Counted from the first letter of the stretch, positions 51,076-60,403 are shown. The stretch is DNA of 64,000 nucleotides from Desulforamulus reducens MI-1 (GCF_000016165.1 NC_009253.1:1460332-1524331); one strand, 5' to 3'. The notes: generated by a model from the letters alone, not told the origin. Program-made: numbers and translations.

Positions 51076-53468
51076 TTTAATGCCTCCGTTTTAAAATAAT
51101 GTGCTACTCGGAGTAACTGTTGTGAGGCAGGATTTTGTTTTACAGCTTCACCATAGGTATCCCCCAGCAATTGAAACATTGCTTTAGCTATATATTGATA
51201 ATCCTGAGTATTTTGGGAATGGGTAAATTTTTCTACCGCTACCTGCCAAAGCTCCAGACTCTCCAATAAACAGCCATTTTTAATGGTGCTGATGGCAGCT
51301 TGACAAAGATTATGGCAGGAATCCAGTTCATTTTCCGTAAAATACTGCAGTACCTTACCCTGTTCATAATTTGATAATAATAATTGGGTAAGGTGTGGGA
51401 TAGCTTCAACTGCTCCTGCAGGATTTACTGCAGCAAAACTGTAATGTTCTAGACTTTTCTTGATATTACCTTGCTGGAAGTATAACTCGGCTAACCGGCA
51501 GTGGGGTAAATAACTACTAACCCCTGAATGGACGGTGTATTTTTGCCAGGGTGCATCACCGAGTATGAAGCACCTTTCAAAACATTCCAGTGCCTCAGGA
51601 CAGTTTTTTAACTTTAAATGACAATAGCCCTGGTAGTAGATTAAATCCGTATAGTCCGGGAATTGATTAACTGAAGTATTGGCTAGTTCTAATCCTTCTC
51701 TATATTGTGTTAGTTTGCATAGACATTTAATTACAGCGAGATAAAGACCCGCAGCGACTTTTTCTTTGGATAAAACCATAGCACGCTTAAAGTGAGCCAG
51801 GGCTGGTTTATATCTTCTCATTTTATAAAACTCATTGCCCATAGCCTGGTGCAGAAGGGCATTTTTACCCAATGTTTTAAAATCTTTAACTATTAATTTA
51901 AGGTTGCTTTTAAAATCAGCTTCCCTTAAGTGGGATCTTAATTTTGGCCCATGATTGAAGATGGTAACAGGGAGGCAGGATATCCTGTTATGATCATGTT
52001 TATGGATAATGGACTGATCAATATCTTCGAGTAACCTGGAACTGTAGCACAATGTCTTATCGTTACGCACAATTTTACAGCAAGAGCTGTCCTGGTAATT
52101 TCTATCATCATCTCCCCAGAATGTCCTTATTCTAACTTTGTAACCACTATCGATTGCTTTATTTAGTTCCTTAATTAAAACCGGCAGGTCAGCTTGACAT
52201 AGTTCTTCATCCCCGTTTAGAAACAAAATCCAGTCCCCATCAACCCGCTGTAGGGCAAAATTTCTCAACTTAGCAAAGCTGTCTTCCCAGTTTACTCGGT
52301 AAAGATGGGCACCCATCTGGTAAGCTATATGCAAAGTGTTATCTGAACATTCAGTTACAATGATTAAAACTTTATCAGCTATTTCACTTATACTGCGAAT
52401 GCATTTATGAATGTTTTTCTCTTCATTCTTGGTCAGTATAGAAACATTTAATTTAAATTTTTTGAACTTAGCTAGCAAAAGGGGCTGTAATTGAGACAGG
52501 ATTTGTTCAGGGGATTGGTTAAAAATGGTACCTTCTGAGGGATAATTTGGATTCAAATTTTTTCTGTGTTGGGCTTTATTTATGCTTTGGGCAGCCAGGG
52601 AATAACGGCCGCACCTTAAATGGCAGGCGGCCTCCAAAAGATACAAGTCACTGTAGTCCGGGTAAACACTTTGAAAGTAGGAAAGCTGCTCCAGGGCGTC
52701 CCGGTACCTATTTAGTTCTATCAGACAGACAATTAGCTTATTCACCAGTGGTGGGGCATAGCCGGAGGTATTATTTGTAACCTTTAAAGATTGAATAAAG
52801 TTCTCCAAAGCCCTTTGGTATTGCCCCTGACGTACATATTCAACACCTATGTTATAAAAATAAAATCCTTCCTGTCCTTCGGGTTGATGCTGTTGTTTTT
52901 CCAGCAGATGAACATTCCTGGCAATTTTAGATTGAATATTAACCTGCTCTGGATTGTAACCATGGTGAATTAGATTAAAATTTAGCCTGCCTATTCTTCC
53001 GGCACCGGAATGCTGTAGGACAGAATCAGAAATTTGCTCATGGATTTTTCCTTTAAACCTGAACTGGGATAAATTACGAAATAACCTTATTGACTGGAAG
53101 GTCACAGTATTATTCCCCCCCAGTAAGTTTCTTACATTGATATAATAGGCATCATACTTACTTGATTCTACCCCGGCCAGCAGGTTTTCTACTTGGGTCT
53201 GATCAAATTCTTCATCACAATCCATAAATATAACCCAGTCCCCCGTTGCCTTTTCCAGGGAGAAATTTCTGGCCGCACTGAAGTCATCTATCCAGGAAAA
53301 GTGCCAAACTTCAGCTCCAAGTTCTTCAGCAATTTCTGGTGTTTTGTCGCTTGAACCTGTGTCAACTACGACAACCTGGTTTACGTAAGGAAGGGCACTT
53401 TGGATACACCGGCCAATAAACTGGTCTTCATTTTTAGCAATCATACACAAACTTATGGTAGCTGGCAA
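51072..53468 (-). CDS. Double GT2 glycosyltransferase with TPR tail
   Basis: This 798-aa protein holds two GT2 domains. The first (about 1-200) has SLCMIAKNEDQFIGRCIQSA, FMDCDEEF as DxD and HEQ in FKGKIHEQI. TPR-like repeats follow, and a second GT2-like domain starts near residue 343 (NVSILTKNEEKNIHKCIRSI). In the second domain the metal motif reads FLNGDEEL, so the first Asp of DxD is replaced by Asn, and no HEQ motif is visible. The second domain may be inactive or regulatory. More TPR repeats end the protein. It overlaps the upstream gene by 16 bp and the downstream gene by 4 bp, so the operon is tightly coupled. Confidence 0.85.
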   Translation of the reverse strand: MPATISLCMIAKNEDQFIGRCIQSALPYVNQVVVVDTGSSDKTPEIAEELGAEVWHFSWIDDFSAARNFSLEKATGDWVIFMDCDEEFDQTQVENLLAGVESSKYDAYYINVRNLLGGNNTVTFQSIRLFRNLSQFRFKGKIHEQISDSVLQHSGAGRIGRLNFNLIHHGYNPEQVNIQSKIARNVHLLEKQQHQPEGQEGFYFYNIGVEYVRQGQYQRALENFIQSLKVTNNTSGYAPPLVNKLIVCLIELNRYRDALEQLSYFQSVYPDYSDLYLLEAACHLRCGRYSLAAQSINKAQHRKNLNPNYPSEGTIFNQSPEQILSQLQPLLLAKFKKFKLNVSILTKNEEKNIHKCIRSISEIADKVLIIVTECSDNTLHIAYQMGAHLYRVNWEDSFAKLRNFALQRVDGDWILFLNGDEELCQADLPVLIKELNKAIDSGYKVRIRTFWGDDDRNYQDSSCCKIVRNDKTLCYSSRLLEDIDQSIIHKHDHNRISCLPVTIFNHGPKLRSHLREADFKSNLKLIVKDFKTLGKNALLHQAMGNEFYKMRRYKPALAHFKRAMVLSKEKVAAGLYLAVIKCLCKLTQYREGLELANTSVNQFPDYTDLIYYQGYCHLKLKNCPEALECFERCFILGDAPWQKYTVHSGVSSYLPHCRLAELYFQQGNIKKSLEHYSFAAVNPAGAVEAIPHLTQLLLSNYEQGKVLQYFTENELDSCHNLCQAAISTIKNGCLLESLELWQVAVEKFTHSQNTQDYQYIAKAMFQLLGDTYGEAVKQNPASQQLLRVAHYFKTEALK

Positions 53469-55393
53469 AATGACTCTTCCTTTCTTGCAAGTTTAGCTTT
53501 AAAGGTTGATAAAGATAAGAAATGCTTATTTATTAAGGGAAAGTGGGGTAATGATGCGGTGATATTTTGCAAAGAATTGATGAAATATTGAGATAGGTTA
53601 TTTAATAAAAGGATATAATTTTTACTGTCTTGTTGTTCCCGGCAGGCAAGTATACCCAAATACACTCCTTCGATATCATGACCCAACTTGGTAAAAGTCT
53701 GCCCCAGTAGGTTAAGAATATCGGAATCCCTGTAACCATGGGAGATGGCCATAACCTGTAGTTTCTGTGTTAACGGGTAATTATTATGAGAAAAGGCATA
53801 CTGGCTAAGTTGGTGGTAAAAAACGGGTAGATCATTACTGTTCAATACTTGGGCAAAGAATTTAAGAGCTTGTTTTTGATCATAGATAATTAACTGATAA
53901 GCAAAATTAAGAAAAGAAGAGGAACATGGGTTATTAATATTGGCAAACTCATTGACAGTAACCTCTAAATTATCAATAACCGGAGTTTCTGCATCAGAGC
54001 TTATAATATTGCCAATACATACTAATAACCGAGCCTCCTCCAATTCCTTACTTCCAGGGGGGATTTGGGATATTAGCCTTTTAATTTTTGACCAATCCCT
54101 TAGATAAAGACAGGATTTAATACCCAGTAACAATATGCCAGGTGTAGGTTGTGGTATTGATTCTAGTTTTTGTAAGAAAAGCCGGTGCTCATTAATTTTG
54201 AATAATAACTTAATTAAATCCAGATGTTTTAAATGAGTAAGATTATTTTGTAGAAAGCTAAATGTTTCCTCAGGGCTTAGAAAATGTTGAGAAGCTATTT
54301 GGGCCAGTCTCTGGGCGGCAGCATAGGTTTTTGCCCCGGAGTTAACTGCCCTTAACTGGTAATCCAGTGCTTTATTCCACTGCTGCAGGTAACAATAAAT
54401 ATCTGCCAGTTGTTCGCAGGCTAAGTAATTTGTTACCCCTGTGGTGGAGATATAGTTTGGGTTAACCTTGGTAAACCGGAGACATTGAAGAAAACTGTCT
54501 TCAGCAGCAACGTACAGTTTTAAATCAGTGTAGACTTGACCCTGCAGGAAGTAAAGGTCGGGGTAGTCTGGAAAAAGAGATAATCCCTCCTGAAGAAGGT
54601 TTAGGAATGTCTCGTATTCCCCAAGGCTGCATAGACATACCGCATAATTTCTAAAGAGGCCCGGTAGGTAGCTGGCTGTTTTAGAAGCATATTTTTTAGC
54701 CAGGTGATAATGTTCCCTGGCCTTTTCCCATTGACCGTTGACATAATAACTAACCCCTAAATTATAGTGGCTGAAATCATCTGCGGGTTTTTCAGCCAGC
54801 ATTTGTAGCAATATGGCAATGTTACGTTGTGTTTTTTTGGTACGCTCAGGATTATTCAGGCAATACCCGTAGTGTAATATTTCTAAATCGGTATACAAAA
54901 TTTTTGCTTCAGGGTTATGGCGAAGAATACTAGGTTGAATCTGCTCGTGGAGGGCACCTTCAAAAACATAGTTAGGGTTGTTTTTAAACATCCTGATATT
55001 TATGCCTTGTGATTTTTGGGCACCGTCAGAAGAGGATGTAAAATTAATTATTTTGAAGGAAAAGGCTTCGGCTTCACTTTTATTTGCTAACCGGCGCAGT
55101 TCCCGGCCGGTTTCCGGCGGTAGTTCTTCGTCTGCATCTAGATATAAGATCCATTCCCCTCGAGCCTGTTGTAAGCTTTGATTTCTGGCCTTGCTAAAAT
55201 CATTTTCCCACTGGCCAAACCGAACAATAGCCCCCTGTTCTCTGGCTAACAAAGGTGTCAGGTCACTGGAGCCTGTATCCAACACAAGCATTTCATCTAC
55301 GTAATCCCGAACACTTGATAAACAGCGTTCGATATTGGACTCTTCATTTTTTACAATCATACATAGGCTAATTAGGCACTGGTTATGGCACAA
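53453..55393 (-). CDS. GT2 glycosyltransferase with long TPR tail
   Basis: This 646-aa protein starts most likely at TTG 55393, 8 bp after GGGGG; a TTG at 55408 overlaps that site. The GT2 domain (about 10-200) has SLCMIVKNEESNIERCLSSV, VLDTGSSDLTPLLAREQGA, YLDADEEL and HEQ in FEGALHEQI. The rest is TPR-like repeats. It is the first gene of a three-gene operon ending at 49360 and is preceded by a CATATGGTA element that fits the sigma-K -10. Same architecture as the other SunS-like enzymes of the island, with about 35-50% visible motif identity in the front domain only. Confidence 0.85.
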   Translation of the reverse strand: MCHNQCLISLCMIVKNEESNIERCLSSVRDYVDEMLVLDTGSSDLTPLLAREQGAIVRFGQWENDFSKARNQSLQQARGEWILYLDADEELPPETGRELRRLANKSEAEAFSFKIINFTSSSDGAQKSQGINIRMFKNNPNYVFEGALHEQIQPSILRHNPEAKILYTDLEILHYGYCLNNPERTKKTQRNIAILLQMLAEKPADDFSHYNLGVSYYVNGQWEKAREHYHLAKKYASKTASYLPGLFRNYAVCLCSLGEYETFLNLLQEGLSLFPDYPDLYFLQGQVYTDLKLYVAAEDSFLQCLRFTKVNPNYISTTGVTNYLACEQLADIYCYLQQWNKALDYQLRAVNSGAKTYAAAQRLAQIASQHFLSPEETFSFLQNNLTHLKHLDLIKLLFKINEHRLFLQKLESIPQPTPGILLLGIKSCLYLRDWSKIKRLISQIPPGSKELEEARLLVCIGNIISSDAETPVIDNLEVTVNEFANINNPCSSSFLNFAYQLIIYDQKQALKFFAQVLNSNDLPVFYHQLSQYAFSHNNYPLTQKLQVMAISHGYRDSDILNLLGQTFTKLGHDIEGVYLGILACREQQDSKNYILLLNNLSQYFINSLQNITASLPHFPLINKHFLSLSTFKAKLARKEESFCQLP

Positions 55394-55424
55394 GTCAGAT
55401 ACCCCCAATAGGTTCTTTTCTTAG

Positions 55425-55433
55425 TACCATATG
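55425..55433 (-). promoter_or_regulatory. Sigma-K -10-like element upstream of the GT operon
   Basis: CATATGGTA on the minus strand matches CATAnnnTA, but no AC lies 16-17 bp upstream; a run of nine T fills the spacer. Confidence 0.3.
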
Positions 55434-55539
55434 CAAAAAAAAATTACTTGGACACTATTGAAAAAATTTACACTCCTTGTAACCAATGTCAAAAGTTAGA
55501 ATATTATACATTAACTTAATCAAAGGGGAGGTATTTCCA

Positions 55540-55998
55540 TTGGCAAGGAAAATATGTGTTCAGGAGATTACAGACCTGAATAAGACACACAGTATGACTG
55601 TAGTTTGCACTAGCCCCGCTCATACCCCGGTAGGCCAGGGGGATGTGTCGGAATGTAACTGCCTCTTACGTAATGTTGCTTTCACCGTTAATCCAGTGCC
55701 TACCATTTCTTTCTCCTATGATGTTCAGTTCAAGTATTCCTACAACTACGAGGGTGGAACCTTTGAGGAGTTTTGCAGTGTAATGGATCAGTCCGGTGCA
55801 CTGACCTTTAATTCCGGAGTTGGTACCTGTGACTGTGCCGATGCCTTTACAATGACTCATGCTATGACTAGCGACCCAGCTGCTATTACCTGGACCCAGA
55901 GTCCCAATACAGTTTTAGGACCAGTAACCTTCAGCTTTACCCTGCAAAACCTATGTGCCCAAACTATTATTTGTGTGGAGGAAGGTACCTGTCCATAA
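55540..55998 (+). CDS. Small cysteine-containing beta-rich protein, spore-surface candidate
   Basis: This 152-aa protein starts at TTG 55540 (ARKICVQEITDLNK), 8 bp after AAAGGGGAGGT; the frame is open upstream but without a site. It has no signal peptide or membrane helix. It is rich in Thr, Ser and Val with eight cysteines (VVCTSP, ECNC, CDCAD, NLCAQTIICVEEGTC). The alternating hydrophobic strands (FTVNPVPTISFSYDVQFKY) suggest a beta-sandwich. Size and Cys content recall small self-assembling spore appendage proteins, but I cannot place it in a family. It diverges from the GT operon and has its own terminator. Confidence 0.6.
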   Translation: MARKICVQEITDLNKTHSMTVVCTSPAHTPVGQGDVSECNCLLRNVAFTVNPVPTISFSYDVQFKYSYNYEGGTFEEFCSVMDQSGALTFNSGVGTCDCADAFTMTHAMTSDPAAITWTQSPNTVLGPVTFSFTLQNLCAQTIICVEEGTCP

Positions 55999-56021
55999 AC
56001 ATAAGTGTTTACAAAAACATC

Positions 56022-56056
56022 AAAGTAACCCTACAGTGAACTGTAGGGTTACTTTA
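56022..56056. terminator. Terminator between convergent genes
   Basis: AAAGTAACCCTACAG / CTGTAGGGTTACTTT around TGAA; perfect 15-bp stem. Confidence 0.85.
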
Positions 56057-56077
56057 TATTTTAAGAGATTTATCTTT

Positions 56078-57134
56078 TTACCATAATTCTTCCCAGGATA
56101 TTCCCACGTCAATTTCCGTAGCACTTGCTGAAGCTGCCGAAATGGTTAAGGTATCGCCGGGAGTTAATTTTATATTTAGTGGCTGCAGAATTAACTGCGT
56201 AGCGTCTACTTTAGACAGTTTAAAATTTAGAATTCTTATGCCCCCTGTCAGAGTGGTTCCTGCTGTGTCATATTCCACAACGCTAGTGTCAGTGTTAATG
56301 TCTGTGTATGACGGGGTACCGCCTAGCGTGGTGTTTTTTATCAGGCGAATAGTAACAGTTTTGTTGCCGTCTGAACCCGCCGACAGATAGGCCAGTTTAA
56401 TGTTAACCCGGTTAGTTTTTGTTAGGAAAGTATCTTTATTACGGATAGTTAATATAGCCACTTCTGTGGTAATTCCAGTTTTGTAAGTGTCAATGGAGTT
56501 CTTTGTTATGATTGCATTATTATCTAACATACCTTCAATAAAGCCCATAGCCGAGGCGGTTTCTAATTTGATATTGGTGTTATTGGTAGTGTTTGACACC
56601 TGGGCCATAAGGGGCAGGACTGGGTTAAAGATTGAAGGGTCTGTATTTGCGTTGGCATAGGGTATTTTGTGTACTAACAGCAGATCACCGGTATTCTGGT
56701 TTTCAATGTAAAAATAAATCATGCCAAAGCCAAGCCATTGATATTGGATTGAATATACATTACCTTTGGTGGGGTCCAGGATTAAGCCACTCGATCCGGT
56801 GCCGTCAAGCTTATCCATGTTCCAACTTGCTTGGGGTGTCCAGTTATCTAACCCGTTTTTCCTGCGTAAAACTCCGAAGGATGAACCGTTATAGCCAAAG
56901 AAAAAACCGTCGTTAGTATCACCGATACCGATAATTTGCGTACTGCCTGAATTACCGGTGGTAAACAAGGCGGTAAACCGTACCAGGGCACCCATACCGG
57001 GTTGATAGCGCAGTGTACTTTTTGTTTCAATCTTGGCGGTTGAGCTTGTGGTTGCAGAAGTTTGCAAAATGGCTTTACTGTTGGACTGTGTCACCGTACC
57101 GCTTCCGGTTGTGGTGGAGTTAATAAGATCAGAA
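56078..57134 (-). pseudogene. 3' part of a surface-type protein gene interrupted by an IS
   Basis: The minus-strand frame from 57134 to 56078 encodes SDLINSTTTGSGTVTQSNSK and then about 330 residues rich in Thr, Asn and Gly. It includes YQPGMGALVRFTALFTTGNS, IGIGDTNDGFFFGYNGSSFG and a C-terminal VGISWEELW. This looks like a jelly-roll or lectin-like domain of the kind found in surface and phage tail proteins. An internal GTG at 57094 could still start translation, but it has no good ribosome site. The missing front lies at 58835-59145 on the other side of the IS; joined without the element and one 5-bp duplicate, the frame is exactly 456 codons. Confidence 0.8.
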
Positions 57135-57139
57135 TTAAT
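57135..57139. repeat. Target-site duplication TTAAT (left copy)
   Basis: TTAAT flanks the left end of the insertion sequence; the right copy is at 58835-58839. Confidence 0.75.
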
Positions 57140-58834
57140 CCTGAATCCGTGAGTTACCTATTCTGTAACCTTATCTTTCAGTAAAATATGTAAAAATTTA
57201 TATTTTAAGAATTGCCACTAGCATTTAATGAATCTCTCAATAGTATTGAGCTTAAATTTGGCAATAAAAATCTAAGCACTCCTTTTAGTGCAAAGTTTTA
57301 TCGTTCTGTGGATATTTCTATCTTGCTAAACACACAGAGTAAGCTTGTTTAAATGTTTCAAACCAGGGACTGTGCTTTCCAAATCGTAATTTCTTCTTTC
57401 TTGCATGTGAAACTAACCGTGATGCCAACGTGATTAAGTTCTGAATCACCGTCCTAATCCTACGGCGTTCTGCCTGCTTTCGCAAGGGCACATGCTGCAT
57501 TCTAGTTGTTGATTGTCCTATCATGCGCAACAGATTGTAGGCCACTACTCCAAAATGTAGTATTAGGTTGTTAGTGTCAAATTTGCCAGAGGGCAGTCTT
57601 TCTAAATCCAGGTCTGTCTTAAGTTCGCTGTGAAACTGCTCACTGGTGCCATGTTCGTGGTATAGTCTTTCGATTACATGTGGAGGGTCTGGCAATGAGG
57701 TCCAATAGGTTTCTGCCTCCACCTGGGGTACGAGAAATATCTGGCCATCTTTACCAAAGGTTCTTTCGGTAATTTTGTAAACTACCCTGATTTCTCTTTT
57801 CAGCTCCTTTTTGTATTTCATCATGGAACCATAGTAGACTTTTTTACCTTCACGTTCCTGGCAGTAAATATCTTTATTGTTCTTTGCCAATAGTAGCCAC
57901 CCTTCAGGGGTTTCTTTGCGAAGGTTTCGCTTAATAATGAAATCAGCCTTAGTATCATCATTTAAGCAAATTTCAATATTACTAGCGCTGTCATTGCCTG
58001 AGTCCATCCTTAAAAGCAAAGGCAACTGGGTAATTTTTCTGGCATAGCGAATGCTTTCGGCAACGAATTCTGAGGTGTTCTTTTGGCAATGTTCACTCCC
58101 TTGGCGTAGCTCAGTATTTACGCAATAACCTTCCTTTGCTAGATATGCAAAGATGGGAGCGTAACCATCGGTGCCTTTGTAGGTGCGGGAGACCCCTTCT
58201 TTTTTGGTGTTGGAGTTATCAAAGGGAGACACATCAATATCTAGTGGAAGATAAGCTCTATTTTCTTGACCCAGGTACACTGGGGTTAGTGGTGCATTTG
58301 TTTTTTTGATTAGCCCCGCAGATTCTTCCAACAGGATATTATTCCATTGCTTATCTTTAGCAACCATATCTAATCGTTGGCGAAGGGTTGGGCTTGACGG
58401 TGTCTCTTTGATGTTTAACGAGATTGCAAAGAAATTATCTTCTCGAAAGGGTTCAATGTGGTCAAAATCACTCTTGCCTTGGCATAACAAGCCAATGTAG
58501 GCAATACCAACACTTCCATTAGAAATATGGGGTTTCTTTTGTTCAGCAGACATTGTATTGTTCAGTCGTGTTTTTATCTTGGTATTAGTCAGTAAGGCTC
58601 CGATAAGAGCTAAGCCCGAATGGGTGGTTAGCTCTTCGTCACCTTGTTCAATTTCAAAGATAGTGAGCCTATCATCGTCTCTGTTTTTGGTTTTGATTTT
58701 CTTGTTTCTTATCTTTTTCATGTTGCACCCCTGAGGTGAAGATTAGAAATATCGATTAGATGTATATTTCTACATATTCCTTCATTTCCCTATAAATTAT
58801 GGGGTGAGGCAGAAAATTACTTTACGGATTCAGG
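57140..58834 (-). mobile_element. IS1380-family insertion sequence, complete (1695 bp)
   Basis: The left end CCTGAATCCGTGA and the reverse complement of the right end, CCTGAATCCGTAA, form 13-bp terminal inverted repeats with one mismatch. CCTG-ends and a length near 1.7 kb are typical for IS1380. One intact transposase gene is inside. The 5-bp flanking duplicate and the clean interruption of a gene show recent insertion. Confidence 0.9.
57318..58721 (-). CDS. IS1380-family transposase (DDE)
   Basis: This 467-aa transposase appears intact. It has the N-terminal helical region with TTHSGLALIGALL, the first catalytic Asp in YLPLDIDVSPFDNSNTKK, the second in LLRMDSGNDSAS and the C-terminal Glu region YHEHGTSEQFHSELKTDLDL. 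These follow the DDE order of IS1380 elements (Tnp DDE group 1). It cuts and pastes the element in which it lies. A ribosome site GGGGTG precedes the ATG. There are no frameshifts, so the element could still be active. Confidence 0.9.
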   Translation of the reverse strand: MKKIRNKKIKTKNRDDDRLTIFEIEQGDEELTTHSGLALIGALLTNTKIKTRLNNTMSAEQKKPHISNGSVGIAYIGLLCQGKSDFDHIEPFREDNFFAISLNIKETPSSPTLRQRLDMVAKDKQWNNILLEESAGLIKKTNAPLTPVYLGQENRAYLPLDIDVSPFDNSNTKKEGVSRTYKGTDGYAPIFAYLAKEGYCVNTELRQGSEHCQKNTSEFVAESIRYARKITQLPLLLRMDSGNDSASNIEICLNDDTKADFIIKRNLRKETPEGWLLLAKNNKDIYCQEREGKKVYYGSMMKYKKELKREIRVVYKITERTFGKDGQIFLVPQVEAETYWTSLPDPPHVIERLYHEHGTSEQFHSELKTDLDLERLPSGKFDTNNLILHFGVVAYNLLRMIGQSTTRMQHVPLRKQAERRRIRTVIQNLITLASRLVSHARKKKLRFGKHSPWFETFKQAYSVCLAR

Positions 58835-58839
58835 TTAAT
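58835..58839. repeat. Target-site duplication TTAAT (right copy)
   Basis: Identical to 57135-57139 and directly next to the right inverted repeat of the IS. Confidence 0.75.
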
Positions 58840-59145
58840 ATTGTAGTTAAAGGTCCAGCCAACCACCGGGGTAATGGACGCCACTCGGAGGTCTTTAAAT
58901 GCCGATAGCGGTAACCCCTGTAATTGTTGGTTGACATCGTATAATTGGGTTTTAAGGGGTATCTCATTAGAAACTTTAAAATTTTGACGAGGTAATTCTA
59001 GTAAACCTCTTTGGTTCTGATGGGTTTTTGTTAGCCCCTGTAATTGGTTGACGGTTTCTTTCAATAAAGATAATTGCATCTTCTGCAGTTCAAGCATTTG
59101 TGACTGCTGAGCAATTAGTTGTTCCAAATATTTTTTTTGGGTCAT
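58835..59145 (-). pseudogene. 5' part of the IS-interrupted gene
   Basis: From ATG 59145 (after GGGGATG) the frame encodes a Gln/Leu-rich coiled-coil start (QQSQMLELQKMQLSLLKETV) and then LPLSAFKDLRVASITPVV. It reaches GWTFNYNIN at the insertion point. In the present state the frame runs 13 bp into the IS and stops at 58822. The rejoined protein would have 455 residues: an N-terminal coiled coil followed by a beta-rich domain. This is a common layout for trimeric fibre proteins, though that is inference. Confidence 0.8.
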
Positions 59146-59240
59146 AATATCATCCCCTTAATAGCGAAGCCTTATAGCTAAACGTACATTCACAAAAGCC
59201 TGATCCAAAAAGGCAACGATCTTGCATTTGTCTTCAGTTC

Positions 59241-60287
59241 TTAAGAGGTCTGACCCTGGAAGAAGATGTTTAGTGTCACGGCACTACCTGCGCTAACTGC
59301 TGCGTAGGAAATCCGGGCATACTTCAGGAAGGTAGTTGCAACAAAGGTTTTTACAGTATTTTGGTTAATGGTAACGTTGCTAATTTCATCTATCCAGTTA
59401 ACGGCATCGGGGCTAATCTGAAGTTTAACCAGAGCCTGGGCATCGGCAACTGTAGAGGCGTTTACCACCCCAAAGGTCCAGGCGGCAATACCCAGAACGT
59501 TGTAGGTTTCGTCTGGTGAACTGGTTGTATTGGTTTTATTTGCTATTGTTGCTGATACATCGGTGGTAGCCAGTGTGGTAGACAGTGTGCCTGTAACAGC
59601 TAACCCGGTTGAAGTAATTAATATACCGTTGGTAGGTGGAGTAATAGCTAACCCGTCTGCAGAGGCAGTAACGGTAAGACCGTTAGTGGGTGCAGTAATG
59701 GCCAGACCAGTAGAGGTAATTGTTAAGCCGTTAGTAGGCGGTGTAATGGCTAAACCACCGGAGGGTGGAGTAATAGCTAACCCGTCTGCAGAGGCAGTAA
59801 CGGTAAGACCGTTAGTGGGTGCAGTAATGGCCAGACCAGTAGAGGTAATTGTTAAGCCGTTAGTAGGCGGTGTAATGGCTAAACCACCGGAGGGTGGAGT
59901 AATAGCTAACCCGTCTGCAGAGGCAGTAACGGTAAGACCGTTAGTGGGTGCAGTAATGGCCAGACCAGTAGAGGTAATTGTTAAGCCGTTAGTAGGCGGT
60001 GTAATGGCTAGACCACCGGAGGGTGGAGTAATAGCTAACCCGTCTGCAGAGGCAGTAACGGTAAGACCGTTAGTGGGTGCAGTAATGGCCAGACCAGTAG
60101 AGGTAATTGTTAAGCCGTTAGTAGGCGGTGTAATGGCTAGACCACCGGAGGGTGGAGTAATAGCTAACCCGGTTGAGGTGATGCCAAGGTTACCCGAGGT
60201 ATCTGTATTAACAGAAACATCCTTATTACCATAGATTTTTATCCTGGCGTAATCCGGGTTATCTTGAAAAATTTTAAAGTTAGGCAT
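59241..60287 (-). CDS. Repeat protein with beta-solenoid-like array and C-terminal beta domain
   Basis: This 348-aa protein has a short N-terminal segment (MPNFKIFQDNPDYARIKIYG). It then has about 190 residues of 7-9-residue repeats starting GL-(A/T)-(I/V)-T: GLAITPPSG, GLAITPPTN, GLTITST, GLAITAPTN, GLTVTASAD, together a 43-residue super-unit present about four times. The Thr-rich, regular strand pattern suggests a beta-solenoid or fibre shaft and offers many O-glycosylation sites. The last 110 residues (WTFGVVNASTVADAQALVKL and FLKYARISYAAVSAGSAVTL) resemble the DUF6385-like domain of firmicute surface proteins. GGAGG precedes the ATG. Function unknown. Confidence 0.65.
   Translation of the reverse strand: MPNFKIFQDNPDYARIKIYGNKDVSVNTDTSGNLGITSTGLAITPPSGGLAITPPTNGLTITSTGLAITAPTNGLTVTASADGLAITPPSGGLAITPPTNGLTITSTGLAITAPTNGLTVTASADGLAITPPSGGLAITPPTNGLTITSTGLAITAPTNGLTVTASADGLAITPPSGGLAITPPTNGLTITSTGLAITAPTNGLTVTASADGLAITPPTNGILITSTGLAVTGTLSTTLATTDVSATIANKTNTTSSPDETYNVLGIAAWTFGVVNASTVADAQALVKLQISPDAVNWIDEISNVTINQNTVKTFVATTFLKYARISYAAVSAGSAVTLNIFFQGQTS
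59641..60160 (-). repeat. Coding tandem repeat, exact 129-bp period, four units
   Basis: The sequence GTAATAGCTAACCC recurs at 59641, 59770, 59899, 60028 and 60157, that is every 129 bp. Units are almost identical, so copy number may vary between strains or be misassembled. Confidence 0.9.
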
Positions 60288-60364
60288 TATAAATTTCCTC
60301 CTTTGTAAATTTATGCTTTGCTTTAGGTTATTTTGTAAAAGTGTGGAAAGTTACAATTCTCATG

Positions 60365-60373
60365 CATATTTTA
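60365..60373 (+). promoter_or_regulatory. Sigma-K -10-like element upstream of the GT2 pair
   Basis: CATATTTTA, the same as in the manC promoter and preceded by the same ATG; no AC at -35 spacing. Confidence 0.3.
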
Positions 60374-60403
60374 AAAAAAAAATTACTACAAGGAGTTATA
60401 ACT

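Noticed and set aside
59530-60234. A 234-codon plus-strand frame opposite the 129-bp repeats
   Set aside because: Same effect: stop-free antisense of a tandem repeat, with no start signal.
55540-60287. Prophage tail-fibre region
   Set aside because: Some proteins look tail-fibre-like, but no terminase, portal, capsid, integrase or lysin is present and the genes are embedded among glycosyltransferases with their own terminators.
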